Made by a program: the position numbers and the translations under genes
Notes under the pieces: generated by a model
Database searches by the model: none
What the model was told of the DNA's origin: nothing
Seen by the model: the letters and a program-made list of their open reading frames with translations, nothing else
Source of the DNA: Cordia subcordata
Taxonomy: Eukaryota; Streptophyta; Magnoliopsida; Boraginales; Cordiaceae
Assembly: GCA_028554755.1 (NCBI GenBank)
Contig: JAPTOF010000009.1
Span: 15,663,501-15,727,500 of the forward strand
Direction of reading: 5' to 3'
DNA length: 64,000 nucleotides
Shown: positions 1 to 11,523 of the stretch, one piece after another
How the letters are laid out: each line of letters opens with the position of its first letter
How positions within the stretch are numbered: the stretch's first letter is position 1

Positions 1-302
1 AAATATTTACAATGACAAAAAGAAAAAGAGCAAAGATGCATGCTTGTCTACTACCAACTAAGATTCCAACACTAAAATTACAGTTGGTGGTCATAATTGA
101 ATAACGTCTACTAAAGTTTTTAAGGAAATTACACTTGAAATTATTACTGACAGATTATGCATTTTAACTGGACACCTCTGAACTAGCAAATTTTGTAAGA
201 GTTGTTCAAAGAAAATTGAGCACCTCTCACTTGAAAGTCAGCAACTAAAATGCCATCAGAGTTGACACCTTCGTGCAGTTACTAGTGAGCTTAGAAGAAA
301 TT
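1..302. other. 3' flank of WRKY gene
   Basis: This stretch lies downstream of the WRKY stop codon (the gene is on the minus strand) and probably includes its 3' UTR. I see no coding signal or repeat in it. Confidence 0.5.
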
Positions 303-3300
303 TCAAGACGACGAAAAGTTTCCCATAACATGTAAAAATGATGATGTTGAATCCTGATCAGGGATGCTGAGGCATGTGTCATACATATCATGATCATCCT
401 TCTGTTCCTCCTTCGGTTTAATCAATCTCAAATTGCTTTCTCTGAGTTGTTGTTGTTGTTGTTGTCCTCCCATGGGAGACTGATGAATTGCAGCACTCGG
501 ACTTGGATAGTTGTTAAAATGGTAGCTGCCAAGAGCCACATTTGATGACCCTGGAAACGTCAAAGGCAATGGCATTGCCGAATTCGGGATCAGCGAAGCA
601 GAAGAAGTAACCGGTGAACAAATGTCGCCGGGGTTGGTGTTTATCGGGTAATGGTTGTAAGGCAGAGGATTCGACAGTGCAGGAAAAGTTAGTTGATAAA
701 TGGATGAAGCTCCCATGGCCATATCACTTACGATATTGCCAAGGAAATTGTTTCTAATAAACTCATTGCCGCGCCCTGGTTTTGTGTCGAAGTGAAGAGG
801 ATAGTCCTGGATTTGGATTCCAGGCTTTGTGAAACTCGAGTTTCTGGTTAATGCCATGGCAGGATGAGCGTTGGTGGTGACTTGCGACAGGTTTCCAATG
901 TTGCAGTTCGCATTCGTATTAGTCTTGGATGGCACTTCATGGTTGTGCTTCCCTTCATAGGTTGTGATTACAGATTTTGGGTTGTCGGACGCCCTCTCCA
1001 CATGCTTCCTTACTGGGCAGCCTGCACTTGTGCATTTGTAATAGCTCCTGTAGGGGAGACAAAATCATCAAAACTTACATTAGTAGAGAAGTCAAGAATT
1101 AAGTTTTCAGATTGTTAAGAAAGGCAGCAAATTGCATGCAGCTCCTGCTATACGAGGGATCCAGGGTATTGATTCCAGGATCTGGAATTACATACCTTGG
1201 ATTTGGATTTCCTTTGACAACCTTTTGGCCGTATTTTCTCCAACGATAACCATCATCAAGTACATCAATGTCACTCTCTATCTGGACAACCACTTTTGGT
1301 TCGCGCGTAGACCTCGATGGTCCAATTGATTCTGAGGAGCAAGAGTCTTTCTTCCTGAGATTAATGACAGTTTTGTGCGAAAGATGAATATGCTAGCTGA
1401 CCACTAAGGAGGAAACCAGAGAAGAGGAAAATAACACTGACAAAAACATATTTCCCTGGAAGATTCACAAAGTAAAGAAAACATATTTCAGGGCCTGGAG
1501 GGCCAATTAGATTAGGCCAGGTTCGTAGACTGGGTACACAGAAAGGGGGAAGGAACATTAACAAGTACTAAAATTTCCCTGGAAGATTTAGAAAGAAAAC
1601 GTAATGTACCTCCTTTTCGCCTCAGATTCATCCCCATCATCATCATCCCCGAGAGACGTGCTCGCTTGAGTTGTTCGATCTTCATCCTCACCCTCATGTC
1701 TAGCAAGTGTAGATGATAATAAGTCAGGTGCTCCTGCTGATTCGAAAGCACCCATGGATTTTGGCGGTGTGCTCGACAATGGATCAGAACTTTCGGTTAG
1801 GACAGATGTTGAAGAAGTCACCTCCAAACCATCAGCTCTCCAATCTGAACACACTCTGAGATCTTTACAGCCCGGTTGCTGCAGATTGCCACAATTCATC
1901 CCATATTCAACCTTGAAACACGATCTAGTTCCATCACTCATTTCTGACATCCCGTTGTATGGATTTGAGGGTCCAAACAAGATTGATCGCCCATTGAGCT
2001 GAGATTTCGGATGATTGTGAACACCTTTATAGACGATTTCTGTGATTTCGCCATCATGAGAACGCTCTACCTTCTTCTTCACTGGGCAATTCGGGTGAGT
2101 ACATTTGAAATAGCTTCTTGGATGTTCACTACCTTTAACATGTTTCTGCCCATACTTTCTCCAATTGTATCCATCATCTGTGTCGAAACAGGATTCAGAA
2201 CAAGGAGAATTACAGAATGAACTTCGACATTTCTGAATGAATAATGTGTACATTCGCGTCCTCCTTAAATAAGAGCCTAGTTACCTGAACTTTTAGGCAC
2301 TGCTGCCTGAGGATACATCCCAACTTTCTTCTCTAATTCCTGGAGGTGCTGTTTTCCTCTTTCTTCATGAGTATGCTCCCTTTTCTGAGGCACTATTTGT
2401 TTATGTGCTAAATTAACGTTACTTAATCGCAAATCAGCACGAAAACCATCCGGGAGTGTAGTATTTACAGCGTTTGTTTGAACCAGTGCATCAGTAGCAC
2501 AGTTCTTTATTGCTGCAGCAGACTCCGATGGAAACTTGCTATGGGGTGATGGCTGCAATAAAGATAGCGTTTTTGATATTAATATGAAGCAAGTTGATAA
2601 GCTCTAGTAGAAACTAGCTAATCTGCTACCTCCTTTTACACTCCCGAATTTACAGACTTTATCAAGTTCATCCCATATTACAAGAAAGCTAATCTGAAAA
2701 ACACAATAATTCTCAGATTAAATAAGTGGTGAGTTTTAACTTTTGAATAGTACTTTCCTTTAAAACAGTTTTTTTTCCTCCCCCTATAAGCTACAAAATT
2801 GTATAAACCAATCCAAATAGATCGTTAATCTAGACAATCATGAGGCCATTCTCATCATAGTTTAAGAATTTTTGTACCATTGACACTTGATAAAAACAAA
2901 ATTTTCAATATCACTATATGAGATCTTGGCTAACCCATGTCACTGGTTCATTTAAGAATGAAAATTCATATTTCTTTTAACATAGTATTAGGATTAAACC
3001 TTAAAAAATTTCCGCGTCATCCATATTTAAGCTCTCATTTGTTGCTTCTAATCCTGATCCCAAATGAGGGAGAACAGTATCACATGTGAGGAGTAAATTT
3101 TTAATACTTATCCCTCACGTGTGGCTAAACTCTCGACCTTGCCTATTCAATCTTGGTCAAATGTAAAGGAGAGTGCTATTATTAGTATTTTTGGGCATAA
3201 TTTGAAAGTCCCGTATTGAAGTCTTATCTCATGTATGATATTCTAAAATTAGTCTTCAAAATCTCGATTATTCTGTTTAACACCAATTGATTTCATGTTC

Positions 3301-5818
3301 GTGCAAAATCTACACACTATTTAACTTGAATAATACCTGGTCTGCTGCAGGACTGGAGACACAAGACACCGAAATATTGTCAGCACCCAAAGGCTGAGGC
3401 TTCCACTGTGAAGAAAAACTGATGACACTGTTGGCATCCCCATCAGAGCTCATCATGACCTTATCATCATGGACCAATGAGGGGAATTGGAAGCTTCCAG
3501 TTGTTGGAGATGATTGTGCCTATCACAATGCATAGAGAACAAAAGTGAGAAAAAAAAAAGTATTATGATAATGTTAGGGATATTTAAACAGATTTAGATC
3601 TTCTGGTAATACGAAGATTACACGTAAGATTACTCTTCCTAAATCCCAATCCCCATATTTTACAATAAGATTATAATAACATAGAGTGTGTCATCAATTA
3701 TAATCTTATTGATATGATTAAATTAGTCCACTTGAGATATGTATCTCTTTTAAATTTCTATTATGTTATCACTACTAAAAATAAAAATACAGTGACGCAA
3801 TTAGCGAAGAAAAAAGTTAATCGCTAAATCGGTACAGAGACCAAAAATAAGACCGTCCCTATTTGGGTAAGGATTAGTGAATGAAACCCATCAAATGCAA
3901 AATAGATGCCATCAAGTTATGCTCAAAAAATAGAAAAAAGCTGAGCAAAATCTAACTGATAGTTGACTTTCCTTCATCAAATATTATAGTAGATAAAACT
4001 AACAACTATTATAAAAAAATCACATATAAGATTATTTTTTTTGTATCCCAATCTCATTTTTTACAGTAAAAGATTATAATAACATAATGAGAGAGTGTCA
4101 TCAATTATAATCTTGTTCATACACTTAGATTAATCCACTTCATATATCTATCTCTTTTTCGTTTTTCTTATGTTACAACACTTCTAGAAATAGGGATGTT
4201 AGTGACTGATTTAGGGATGCTAGTAGCTGAATTAGTAATGGAAAACAATCAGTTTCTAAATATAGAAACAACATAGAGAAGAAAAATAAAACCTTTTCTA
4301 TTTAAAGACATATTAGTGAAATCGATCCAAACGCATAATAAATGCCATCTGATCATGTTCAGAAAATTAAAAAAGTAAGCAAAACTAACTAATAGTTTTC
4401 CTCCGTCAAATATTATAGTAGAATAAAACTAACAATTACTATAAGAAAATTATATATAACATTACTTTTCTTGAAGCCCAATCACATGTTTTATGGTACG
4501 ATTATAATAATATAATAAGAGAGTGTCATCAATTATATTTTATTGATATACTTACATTATCCACTTTAAATATGTATCTCTTTTTTCATTTTTGTTATGT
4601 TACTATATGGATGCTAGTGACTGGATTAGGGATGCTAGTAACTGAATTAGCGATGGAAAACAATTAGTTTCTAAATATAGAAGCAACATAGAGAAGAAAA
4701 ATCATTCTCTATATAGAGACAGATTAGTGACTGCAACAAATGAAACGCAAAATAGATGCCATCAGGTTATCCTCTGAAAATGAAAAAAATAAGCAAAAAC
4801 TATTTATAATTAGCCTTCCTTTATTTTATCAAATGATATAGTAGAATAAAGCTAACAATAAGTGTTAAGAGCACCTAATAAAAACTTTTGTACTTTCAAA
4901 TTTTTAAAAACATTAATAAATCACTCAAATATGAACACCTAATATATATACGTGTTCTTCTGGTGTTCTTTTATTATTACTATTATTATTATCCTCGTCA
5001 TTATCGTTGATTTATAAAATACTAGAAAATGAACTTCAGAAATTCAACTTTGTTATCACCAAGATGTTTGATAATTCTTAGCTTGTCCTGAGCTCTTTTT
5101 TTCACTTGTTTTGTCCTAATTCTAATAATATATCTACAACGACACCCGAATAGAATTAAGTTTTTTGTCACTAAATGATATCAAAACGAGCATTCAATTA
5201 TCGTTATTATAATCCACAAAACAGGAAGTTTTTACCTTTCACTAATACATCTACAATGAGATCCAAACAAAATTAAGTCTTACCCCACTAACCAATATCA
5301 AAACGAATATCTACTCGTCGTTATTATAATCCACAACAGGGGGAGTATTCAATTACCTGGCTGTTGGGGAGCATGACAGGGGAATCAAGCAAGGCAGCAG
5401 GACTAATTCCAGGTGGAATGGTAAGGAAAGGTGACGAAACTGGTGGTGGCGGTGCGGCCACGGCCACAGACACAGGAACAGGCGGTGCAGGACCCGAACT
5501 AGTAGCAGTAGTATTAGACGTAGTCGGCTCAAACCGAGGCACGATTTTCGATGCATTGAATCCACATTTCGCAGCCCTCCTCTCAGCAAGCGACGGCGAC
5601 GAAGGTGGCTGCTTTGGTTGATCATTATTAGAGGCTGCTGCGGGCTCCGTCAAACCAAAATCACTCAAATGTTGAAGCCCCTGATGATGATGATCATAAT
5701 GGTCAAGTTTTTCTACTTTCATTACTTGAATTTGTGGGATATTATTCTCATGATCAAGAGCTCCCCAGCTGCCGTGATCATCAAAGGGACTCTTCTGATC
5801 ATCTTCAATCTGCAGCAT
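303..5818 (-). CDS. Group I WRKY transcription factor (two WRKY domains), WRKY2/SUSIBA2-like
   Basis: A nuclear DNA-binding protein expected to bind W-box promoter elements (family knowledge). Six exons are read from GT-AG borders in consistent phase: 5357-5818, 3337-3519, 2285-2552, 1610-2177, 1196-1354 and 303-1047, giving about 794 residues. The N-terminal domain has WRKYGQK at about 310-316 and a C-X4-C-X22-H-X-H zinc site (C330, C335, H358, H360). The C-terminal domain has WRKYGQK at about 532-538 and C-X4-C-X23-H-X-H (C552, C557, H581, H583), split by the usual intron after the PR of NPNPR. Before it is a basic KRRKK stretch, a likely nuclear signal. An SP-rich stretch around 133-165 ([23 protein letters not shown]) matches the MAP-kinase cluster of group I members. 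A Gln run lies near the C-terminus. The start is uncertain: splicing of a short upstream exon at 6112-6123 to 5809 would give an N-terminus MGDKIEDDQ. The second intron (about 0.8 kb) and the first intron (about 1.8 kb) are AT-rich; the first holds a tandem repeat. Family certain, subfamily likely. Confidence 0.93.
3580..4870. repeat. Degenerate tandem repeat in WRKY intron 1, three copies of about 420 bp
   Basis: Three diverged copies start near 3620, 4020 and 4450. Shared landmarks include GTGTCATCAATTATA (near 3689, 4097 and 4524), ATGTATCTCTTTT-like runs about 60 bp later, and the ATAGATGCCATCA motif. Copies differ by small indels, so the array is old. It lies wholly inside an intron. Confidence 0.75.
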
Positions 5819-6842
5819 TTTATTTTATTTTATTTTTTTGATTTTCTAGCAATCTTTTTCTAGCTACATGATGATAAAACAACGCTAGTCATGTTAAAAA
5901 TTCCTATGCAAAGAAATTAAGAGAATAAAAAAAGGGTTTAATTTAATTTTCTTTCATTGATATTGCGTTTGTTTGTTTCGTTTTTGTTTGTTGAAACAAA
6001 CAAACGCATGCAGCAGCAGCAGAAAAATTACTTTGCACCAAATTTAATTAATAAAAAACAACCCCAAAAGAAAAAAAAGTATGCTTTCAATTATTAGTCT
6101 TGAATTTATACCTTATCGCCCATTAACGATTTTAACGTATTAACGTTGGTTTTTTTTTCTGAGAATGAGAAAATTACACAAGAGAATAATAATGTATTTT
6201 GTGTGCGTGAAGCTTTGTGATCATCATCCATCATTAATTTACAATGCAGCAATATATTAGGCTGGCGCGCTATTTGCAATACTGATGGCTTCCCGGGAAA
6301 TTTTGAGCGGAGGTTTAGATACACAAATGCCAATCTCCGGATGGGATGGCACGGGTGCACATATCTGCCCCACATGTTAAATGGAATGCCTCCCGAAGTT
6401 CGGATTTTGTTGTTATGGGAGGATCCAAATTTCGTTTGATTTATGACGTGTAACATATTTATTCTGTTTTTTATGCTCGTGACTATATAGTAAACACTTT
6501 TTGTACGTATTTAGTACATGTGTGTATGCTGTACAAATATCAAATTAAAGGAAAAGAAGGGAAAGACATGATTTTCCGTACGTTTTGAAACAGTAATAGT
6601 AAGCCATAAAACCCCTAAAGATTGAGTGTATAGTGATAAGGCAATAACTTATTAAAGTCTCGAGTTTGAAGCGTTTACTCTTTTCGCTTTTGGCTAATTA
6701 ACTTAGGACGTGAACTAGAAGTTGTTATTAGTCGTTATTGCACCATGAGTAGTTTTATTACCTTAAAATGAATCTAGTAAGGACCCGAGTAAGGAAGTCT
6801 ATTTTAAAAAAAAAAAAAAAATGCTCCCAAAGAAAAGATTAA
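5819..6842. other. 5' flank / probable promoter and 5' UTR of the WRKY gene
   Basis: An AT-rich stretch upstream of the minus-strand WRKY gene. A 116-codon open frame (6106-6456, minus) has no recognisable family. Its last in-frame codons, MGDK followed by GT, could be the true first coding piece of the WRKY gene. No other gene is seen. Confidence 0.4.
6112..6123 (-). other. Candidate initial coding micro-exon of the WRKY gene (MGDK)
   Basis: Reading the minus strand, ATG GGC GAT AAG is followed at once by GTATAAATTC, a usable donor. The acceptor TGCTGCAG ending at 5810 would join it in frame to ATT GAA GAT GAT, giving MGDKIEDDQ. From memory, related group I WRKYs often begin with a similar short acidic leader, so this may be the true start instead of the ATG at 5818. 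This is inference. Confidence 0.4.
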
Positions 6843-7068
6843 GGACCCATTTGAATTGTTTTTTTTTCAAAAGTATTTTTTTAACAGCTTTTGAAAAATA
6901 ATTTTTGTTGAGAAGTTGAAAATTCTGACTTCTAAAAAAGTTCTATTTAAACTTTTTGTAGAGTTTCAGTTTTTTTGAAAGTTAAATCAAACAGTTATTA
7001 CAAATTTAATGTAACCTTTTCAAAAAAAAAAAGTATTTTTTCTAAAAAAAACCAATCCAAACACACCC
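6843..7068. mobile_element. AT-rich MITE with GTTTGGATT-type ends
   Basis: The right end reads AACCAATCCAAACACACCC. The left end (GGACCCATTTGAATTG) is its degraded inverted counterpart, and the inside is runs of A and T. The same family occurs at 18646-18868 and, more decayed, at 16942-17188. Short size, no coding frame and inverted ends fit a non-autonomous DNA transposon. The superfamily is not assigned because no target duplication is clear. Confidence 0.55.
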
Positions 7069-7188
7069 AAGACAAAGAAGTTCAAGTCATGATCTACACA
7101 TCTGGTCATTCAGACATCTTTTCGTGGAGAATTAACTCTTCATGTTGTGCATCAGGAATTCTATCGTTTGGATCGTGAGGGTGTAGTA

Positions 7189-8407
7189 TACAAAAAGTGG
7201 AAATTTTTTATTTTTACCCTCATTTTCAAATTTTATGGCAAAAATATCCTAATTTTTAAATTGTTTTCAAAAATACCCTTTTCGGTAAGTCACTTACAGA
7301 AATTTGAAAAAACGGTAGGTGACTTACCATTTACGGATCCCAAAATTTGAAAAAATTTTAAAAAAATAAACGATTACGTTTTTAACGAAAACGGTAAGTC
7401 ACCTGCTGTTCAGTAGGTGACTTACCGAATGGGGCCATGCATTAAAGCCAAAAAAAAAATTCTGCATGTAAAATATTGCCTGAATGTAATGACAAGATTG
7501 GTAGGCGGATCAAACTACTTTTTTGATGTGACAAAAGCAAAACACACAAGTTAAAAAGTGAGCATTTAACTTGGTCTATATCTTGATTTATTCCTTTATT
7601 TTAAAGGATGTATGGTAAATTATTTATTTTTTAAAAATATTATAATTATTTCATTTAAATGATATATTTTGTAATATTTAAATTTATTATTACATAAAAT
7701 TCTAAAAAAATAATCAACCAGGCACTGAAAAATATTTTTTAGTGCAGCAACCATGCACCAAAAAATAATTTTTAGTGTGACAACAAACACAAGAAAACAA
7801 TAGAAAAATGCTTTCTCCTGAAAAAAAAAAAACATTTTTCCCTGCAAATTATTTTGGTACAAACAAACGGAGTCTTAAGCTAAATTGTATCGTTTATATT
7901 TTTTGGGTCTTATTTTCGTAACAATTTTATAGTTTTAAGCTATATTCATAATTCATAATCTAGAGTAATTAGATATTCTTTCTTTTTTTTGGTCAAAGAG
8001 TAATTAAATATGCCACTCGAATTAAATGAAGTACATGAGGTGGCGGCTGGAACAGAGTGTTTCCAACTTAAAGTTTGGTCAAAGTAAAGATAAGACAGTG
8101 TGTAGGCAGCAACACACGGAAATAGTCATTACATTCAGACAATATTTTACATGCAGACTTTTTTTTGCTTTAATCCATGGCCCCATTTTCGGTGCAGGTG
8201 ACTTACCCTTTTTGTTAAAAACGTAATCGTTTATTTTTTTAATTTTTTAAATTTTGGGATCTGTGAACGGTAAGTCACCTACCTTTTTTTTAAATTTCGG
8301 TAAGTGACTTACCGAAAAGGGTATTTTTGAAAACAATTTAAAAAGTAGGGTATTTTTGCCATAAAATTTTAAAATGAGGGTAAAAAAAAAATTTCCTACA
8401 AAAAGTA
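7189..8407. mobile_element. Foldback element with inverted-repeat arms of about 300 bp
   Basis: The left arm (7189 to about 7491) and right arm (about 8123 to 8407) are inverted copies. Both contain the stop-rich run ATACCCTTTTCGGTAAGT or its complement, AACGATTACGTTTTTAAC, GGGGCCATG, and TGCATGTAAAATATTG. The arms enclose about 630 bp of AT-rich DNA with no coding frame. TAGTA is found just outside both ends (7184-7188 and 8408-8412), a candidate 5-bp target duplication. Each arm also holds short palindromes built from GGTAAGTCACCTAC and its complement. No transposase is present, so it would be non-autonomous. Confidence 0.7.
7392..7427. repeat. 36-bp palindrome inside foldback arm
   Basis: Arms of 17 bp starting CGGTAAGTCACCT and ending AGGTGACTTACCG flank a TT loop with a single mismatch. 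The motif recurs singly at about 7283-7332 and 8199-8315, so it is an internal repeat unit of the element. Confidence 0.8.
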
Positions 8408-8591
8408 TAGTAGTGAACACAATTTGATTATTTATTTATTTATTGGTAAAAGTGAACTTTCATTCAAACAAAATAAAAATACACTGTTGTCATCCAACAC
8501 CAGTTGGGTTAAAGTCTTTCAAAAACAAAAGCAAAGGGAATCTGGATATTGGATACCCAGTGTAAAGACAAGTAATTTTTTATTTTCATCT

Positions 8592-9240
8592 TTGTTACCC
8601 AATCTCAAGAACTATTCATAGACCTACGAACGCAATGAAAATCAACAAAAGGATTTTCTGCATCAACTTTTTTAATATTTTCCACAATCGGATGAGCCCT
8701 CCACGGAATAGCTGCTCCAGAGAAATTAATTGATTTAAGAACCGCCTCTTGTCGCTCTCCCCCGTGACACTACTTGAACACCATTGACTTGCAAAGAGAA
8801 AAATATTGCGGATAGCAACAACTTACGCTTCATACATCGTTGAACAATAAATAAGATCTGCTGCCCCCAGGGGCATAGGTGAGTTGGTAAGTGGCCAGGT
8901 GATTAGGGTGGAGACACCCTGACAACGCGGGATCGAGTCCGTGTGGCGGCAGTACTCCGCTGAAATATTGCGGGGGCTGTTGCTGGATTTCCACGCCCGT
9001 TGGTCCTCTCCCTGGTCGGGCTGCCACTCACGCACATCCCTCGATTTACCTCCCGCCTGGTTAAGGGGCCTCTGGCCAGGTAGGAAAGGGGTTCTCCTTT
9101 GGTTAACCCTTTTAAAAAAAATAAATAAATAAATAAATAAATAAGATCTGCTTAATCAAATACTAGAATTCCATTTTCCTTTCTCCCGATGAAAGCTACC
9201 GCAACAAAAGAACCACTAAAAGAAGCAAATAAGTTAACAC
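8592..9240 (-). pseudogene. RNase H-like (RVT_3 type) relic split by a SINE
   Basis: On the minus strand, segments on both sides of the SINE read in one frame once the insert and one target copy are ignored. The upstream part has AVAFIGRKENGILVF, then DLIYCSTMYEA and VVAIRN. The downstream part has an ESD-like stretch, SINFSGAAIPWRAHPIV, ENIKKVDAENPF and FHCVRRSMN. The order and spacing resemble the plant RNase H-like domain of LINEs and of stand-alone RVT_3 genes. Several in-frame stops and a frameshift make it a dead copy. No reverse transcriptase or neighbouring domain is visible, so whether it came from a LINE or a host gene is open. Confidence 0.5.
8863..9135 (+). mobile_element. tRNA-derived SINE with target-site duplication
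   Basis: The 5' part carries Pol III-like promoter boxes: an A-box-like TAGGTGAGTTGG near 8876 and a B-box GGATCGAGTCC near 8930. The body is far more GC-rich than its surroundings, and the 3' end is an AAATA repeat tail. A 17-bp direct repeat, AATAAATAAGATCTGCT, flanks it at 8846-8862 and 9136-9152. These features together define a SINE copied through RNA. The flawless target repeat suggests a fairly young insertion. Confidence 0.88.
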
Positions 9241-11280
9241 ACTTTACTCAACTGATTACTCGGGTGATCATTTGGTTGGAATTTATCAATCCATATGTCA
9301 TTTCAAATGAAAATGTTGTAACCAAGTCTCTTCGTGCCCATTAAAAGACTTCTCCATGACCATGTCATATTTCTAGATCACTTGGCATCAAGGAACCGGG
9401 ACTTCGGGAAATAAATAGCATTGAGAGTCTTAAAAAGCATGCTTGAAGTAGCTAATTCAGTTTTCGATGTTGGTCCGATTATTTCTTGAGTTTGATTTGT
9501 ATAATTAGTTAATTCAATTTTCAATTTTGATCCAATTTCTATTAGAATATATAAATTTTGGTTAAGATTTTATTCTCTTTTTGAATTATTATTCCTAAAA
9601 CCCTCAACCTCTAATTCAACTTTTGACCTCCAGTGAGATTTAAGCCTAAATCATCATTTTTGAAGAAAAGTAATTTCAACTACTTGAAGTATTCATAATC
9701 ACAATCAACCATGACAATTCTCAAAATAAATAAATAAATAATAACGCTATTATCACACAGTCGCTCGCCACGTAAAATTACTTAACTTTTGTACCTCTTT
9801 GTTCCCGTAAAATTGATCTAAACTTTACTATCTCCAAAGAAAGAAACGAAATGAGTGAACAGAACAATAGTATTATTGTTATTGTTTTCTGCTGATATAA
9901 TCACTAAATGTAAAGAATTCCTAGTACTACGATTACCATTATTATTATTACTGTTTTATTTAGTTATTTTTCCTAAAAGAATAAGGCATACATAACAAAT
10001 AAATAGTGACTATCATTTCATACACATCATTGAAGTCAATAAATTTGTTTCTTTTTCACACCAAAAATATCAAACTCTTCGACTCTCATTTCCTAATTAT
10101 TTCATTTCTAGTAATTTCAATTGACAAAATCAAATCATTGGAGATGCCATATATATACTAATTAACCCTGGCACTATATATATCTCTCCTCAACCAACAT
10201 TAATGTCATCCTATTTAACTATCCAAATATTACTTTTATGTGTGCATGATAATTTGAGGGATTGTTTAATTTCTCTATCTTCTTTTGTCATGCGCATACA
10301 GAATGATATCTATACATACATTATACAGTAGTGTTTTGTGTTACTTATTTATCTCACATGTCACACTGTCGTTGCTTCTTTTCCCTCTAAAACCAACTTT
10401 ATTTTTTGTATTAATGAAAATATAAGAATACAGTTTTTAAAATTCTCCTTTTTGGTAAACTATATATGTTATTTGTATAAACAAGTATAGCGAATCAGTT
10501 TTCGAATTTAGTTATCCATTATGAAACTATATATATGGTCAATAAATATGAACTCTACTTTATATAATATATAGATATTGATATACAGGTATTTACAATT
10601 AATGGGAGAATAGAGTATAAATATAAATATATTTTGTAAAATTGAATTCTTGATAAAGTTTTCAATATATTTTTTAATGTGAAGTCTGTACTAATTAAAT
10701 AAAATATCAAAATTGGGAAAGTAAGATTAGAAAAGATACGGATGTGTGTGCATATATGTTGTAAAAGAGAATCAATGTCCATTTTAATTATGTCATATGT
10801 CATTATGTCCCTCAATATATTTTTTCTGGCCTAAAAAAGTTCCCTCAATCAATATGATTTCTTAAAATAATGAATTTGTTTTTCAAAATACATTGAGTAT
10901 TATTTTTTGTCAATAAAAAAAATATTTTCCAAACCAAATCTTTTCATCTAATGGCATATAGTTATTTGGTCAAGTTCCATGATATTCATATATAGAAAAA
11001 AAGGTTCATTGAATTTTAAGTATGCAGATTTTACTATGTTCTATACTGTGAACCTTAGATAAAGTGAAAGACACGTGCTTTAAAAAAAAATCTGGAGCCT
11101 CTCATCTCCTTCTCTTCCTCTCACTCTCTTCTTGTTTCTTCTTTCTGTCTCTCTCCAACAAAATCAAGCCATTCAATTTTAAATTGGACATCACCATCGC
11201 GATCATCATCTTTGCGCGACCATAAAGATAATCTTCAATCTTTATGTCGATTTTATTTCATCATCGATGCAAGTTATCAC
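9241..11280. other. Intergenic, AT-rich, no gene seen
   Basis: No frame of convincing length or family was found. A pyrimidine-rich stretch with a CACGTG G-box near 11071 leads into the CT repeat and could be a promoter relic or 5' leader, but no coding sequence follows. Confidence 0.4.
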
Positions 11281-11283
11281 TGC

Positions 11284-11286
<3 letters not shown>

Positions 11287-11328
<42 letters not shown>
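11287..11328. repeat. (CT)n microsatellite
   Basis: About 20 uninterrupted CT dinucleotides within a longer pyrimidine-rich stretch. Confidence 0.95.
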
Positions 11329-11330
<2 letters not shown>

Positions 11331-11523
11331 CTTCAGTTATTTTCTTAGATATATAACAACAGATATGTGTATATGTCGTGGTAGTGGGTGGTAGTGTGTA
11401 GTATGTGGTTGATGTATATGAGTAAAAGGATAAAGAATTTGGCTATCTAACAAATGATTTAAAATAATGCAGATTAAGCGTTTGATATTTTGGCTAAATC
11501 AAATTCATCTATTCCCTGTATTA

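Noticed and set aside
5364..5625. Plus- and minus-strand frames overlapping WRKY exon 1
   Set aside because: They are shadows of the real WRKY frame, which continues in phase through all later exons.
6106..6456. 116-codon minus-strand frame upstream of WRKY as a separate gene
   Set aside because: No family motif; composition is unremarkable. Only its last four codons are of interest, as a possible WRKY first exon.
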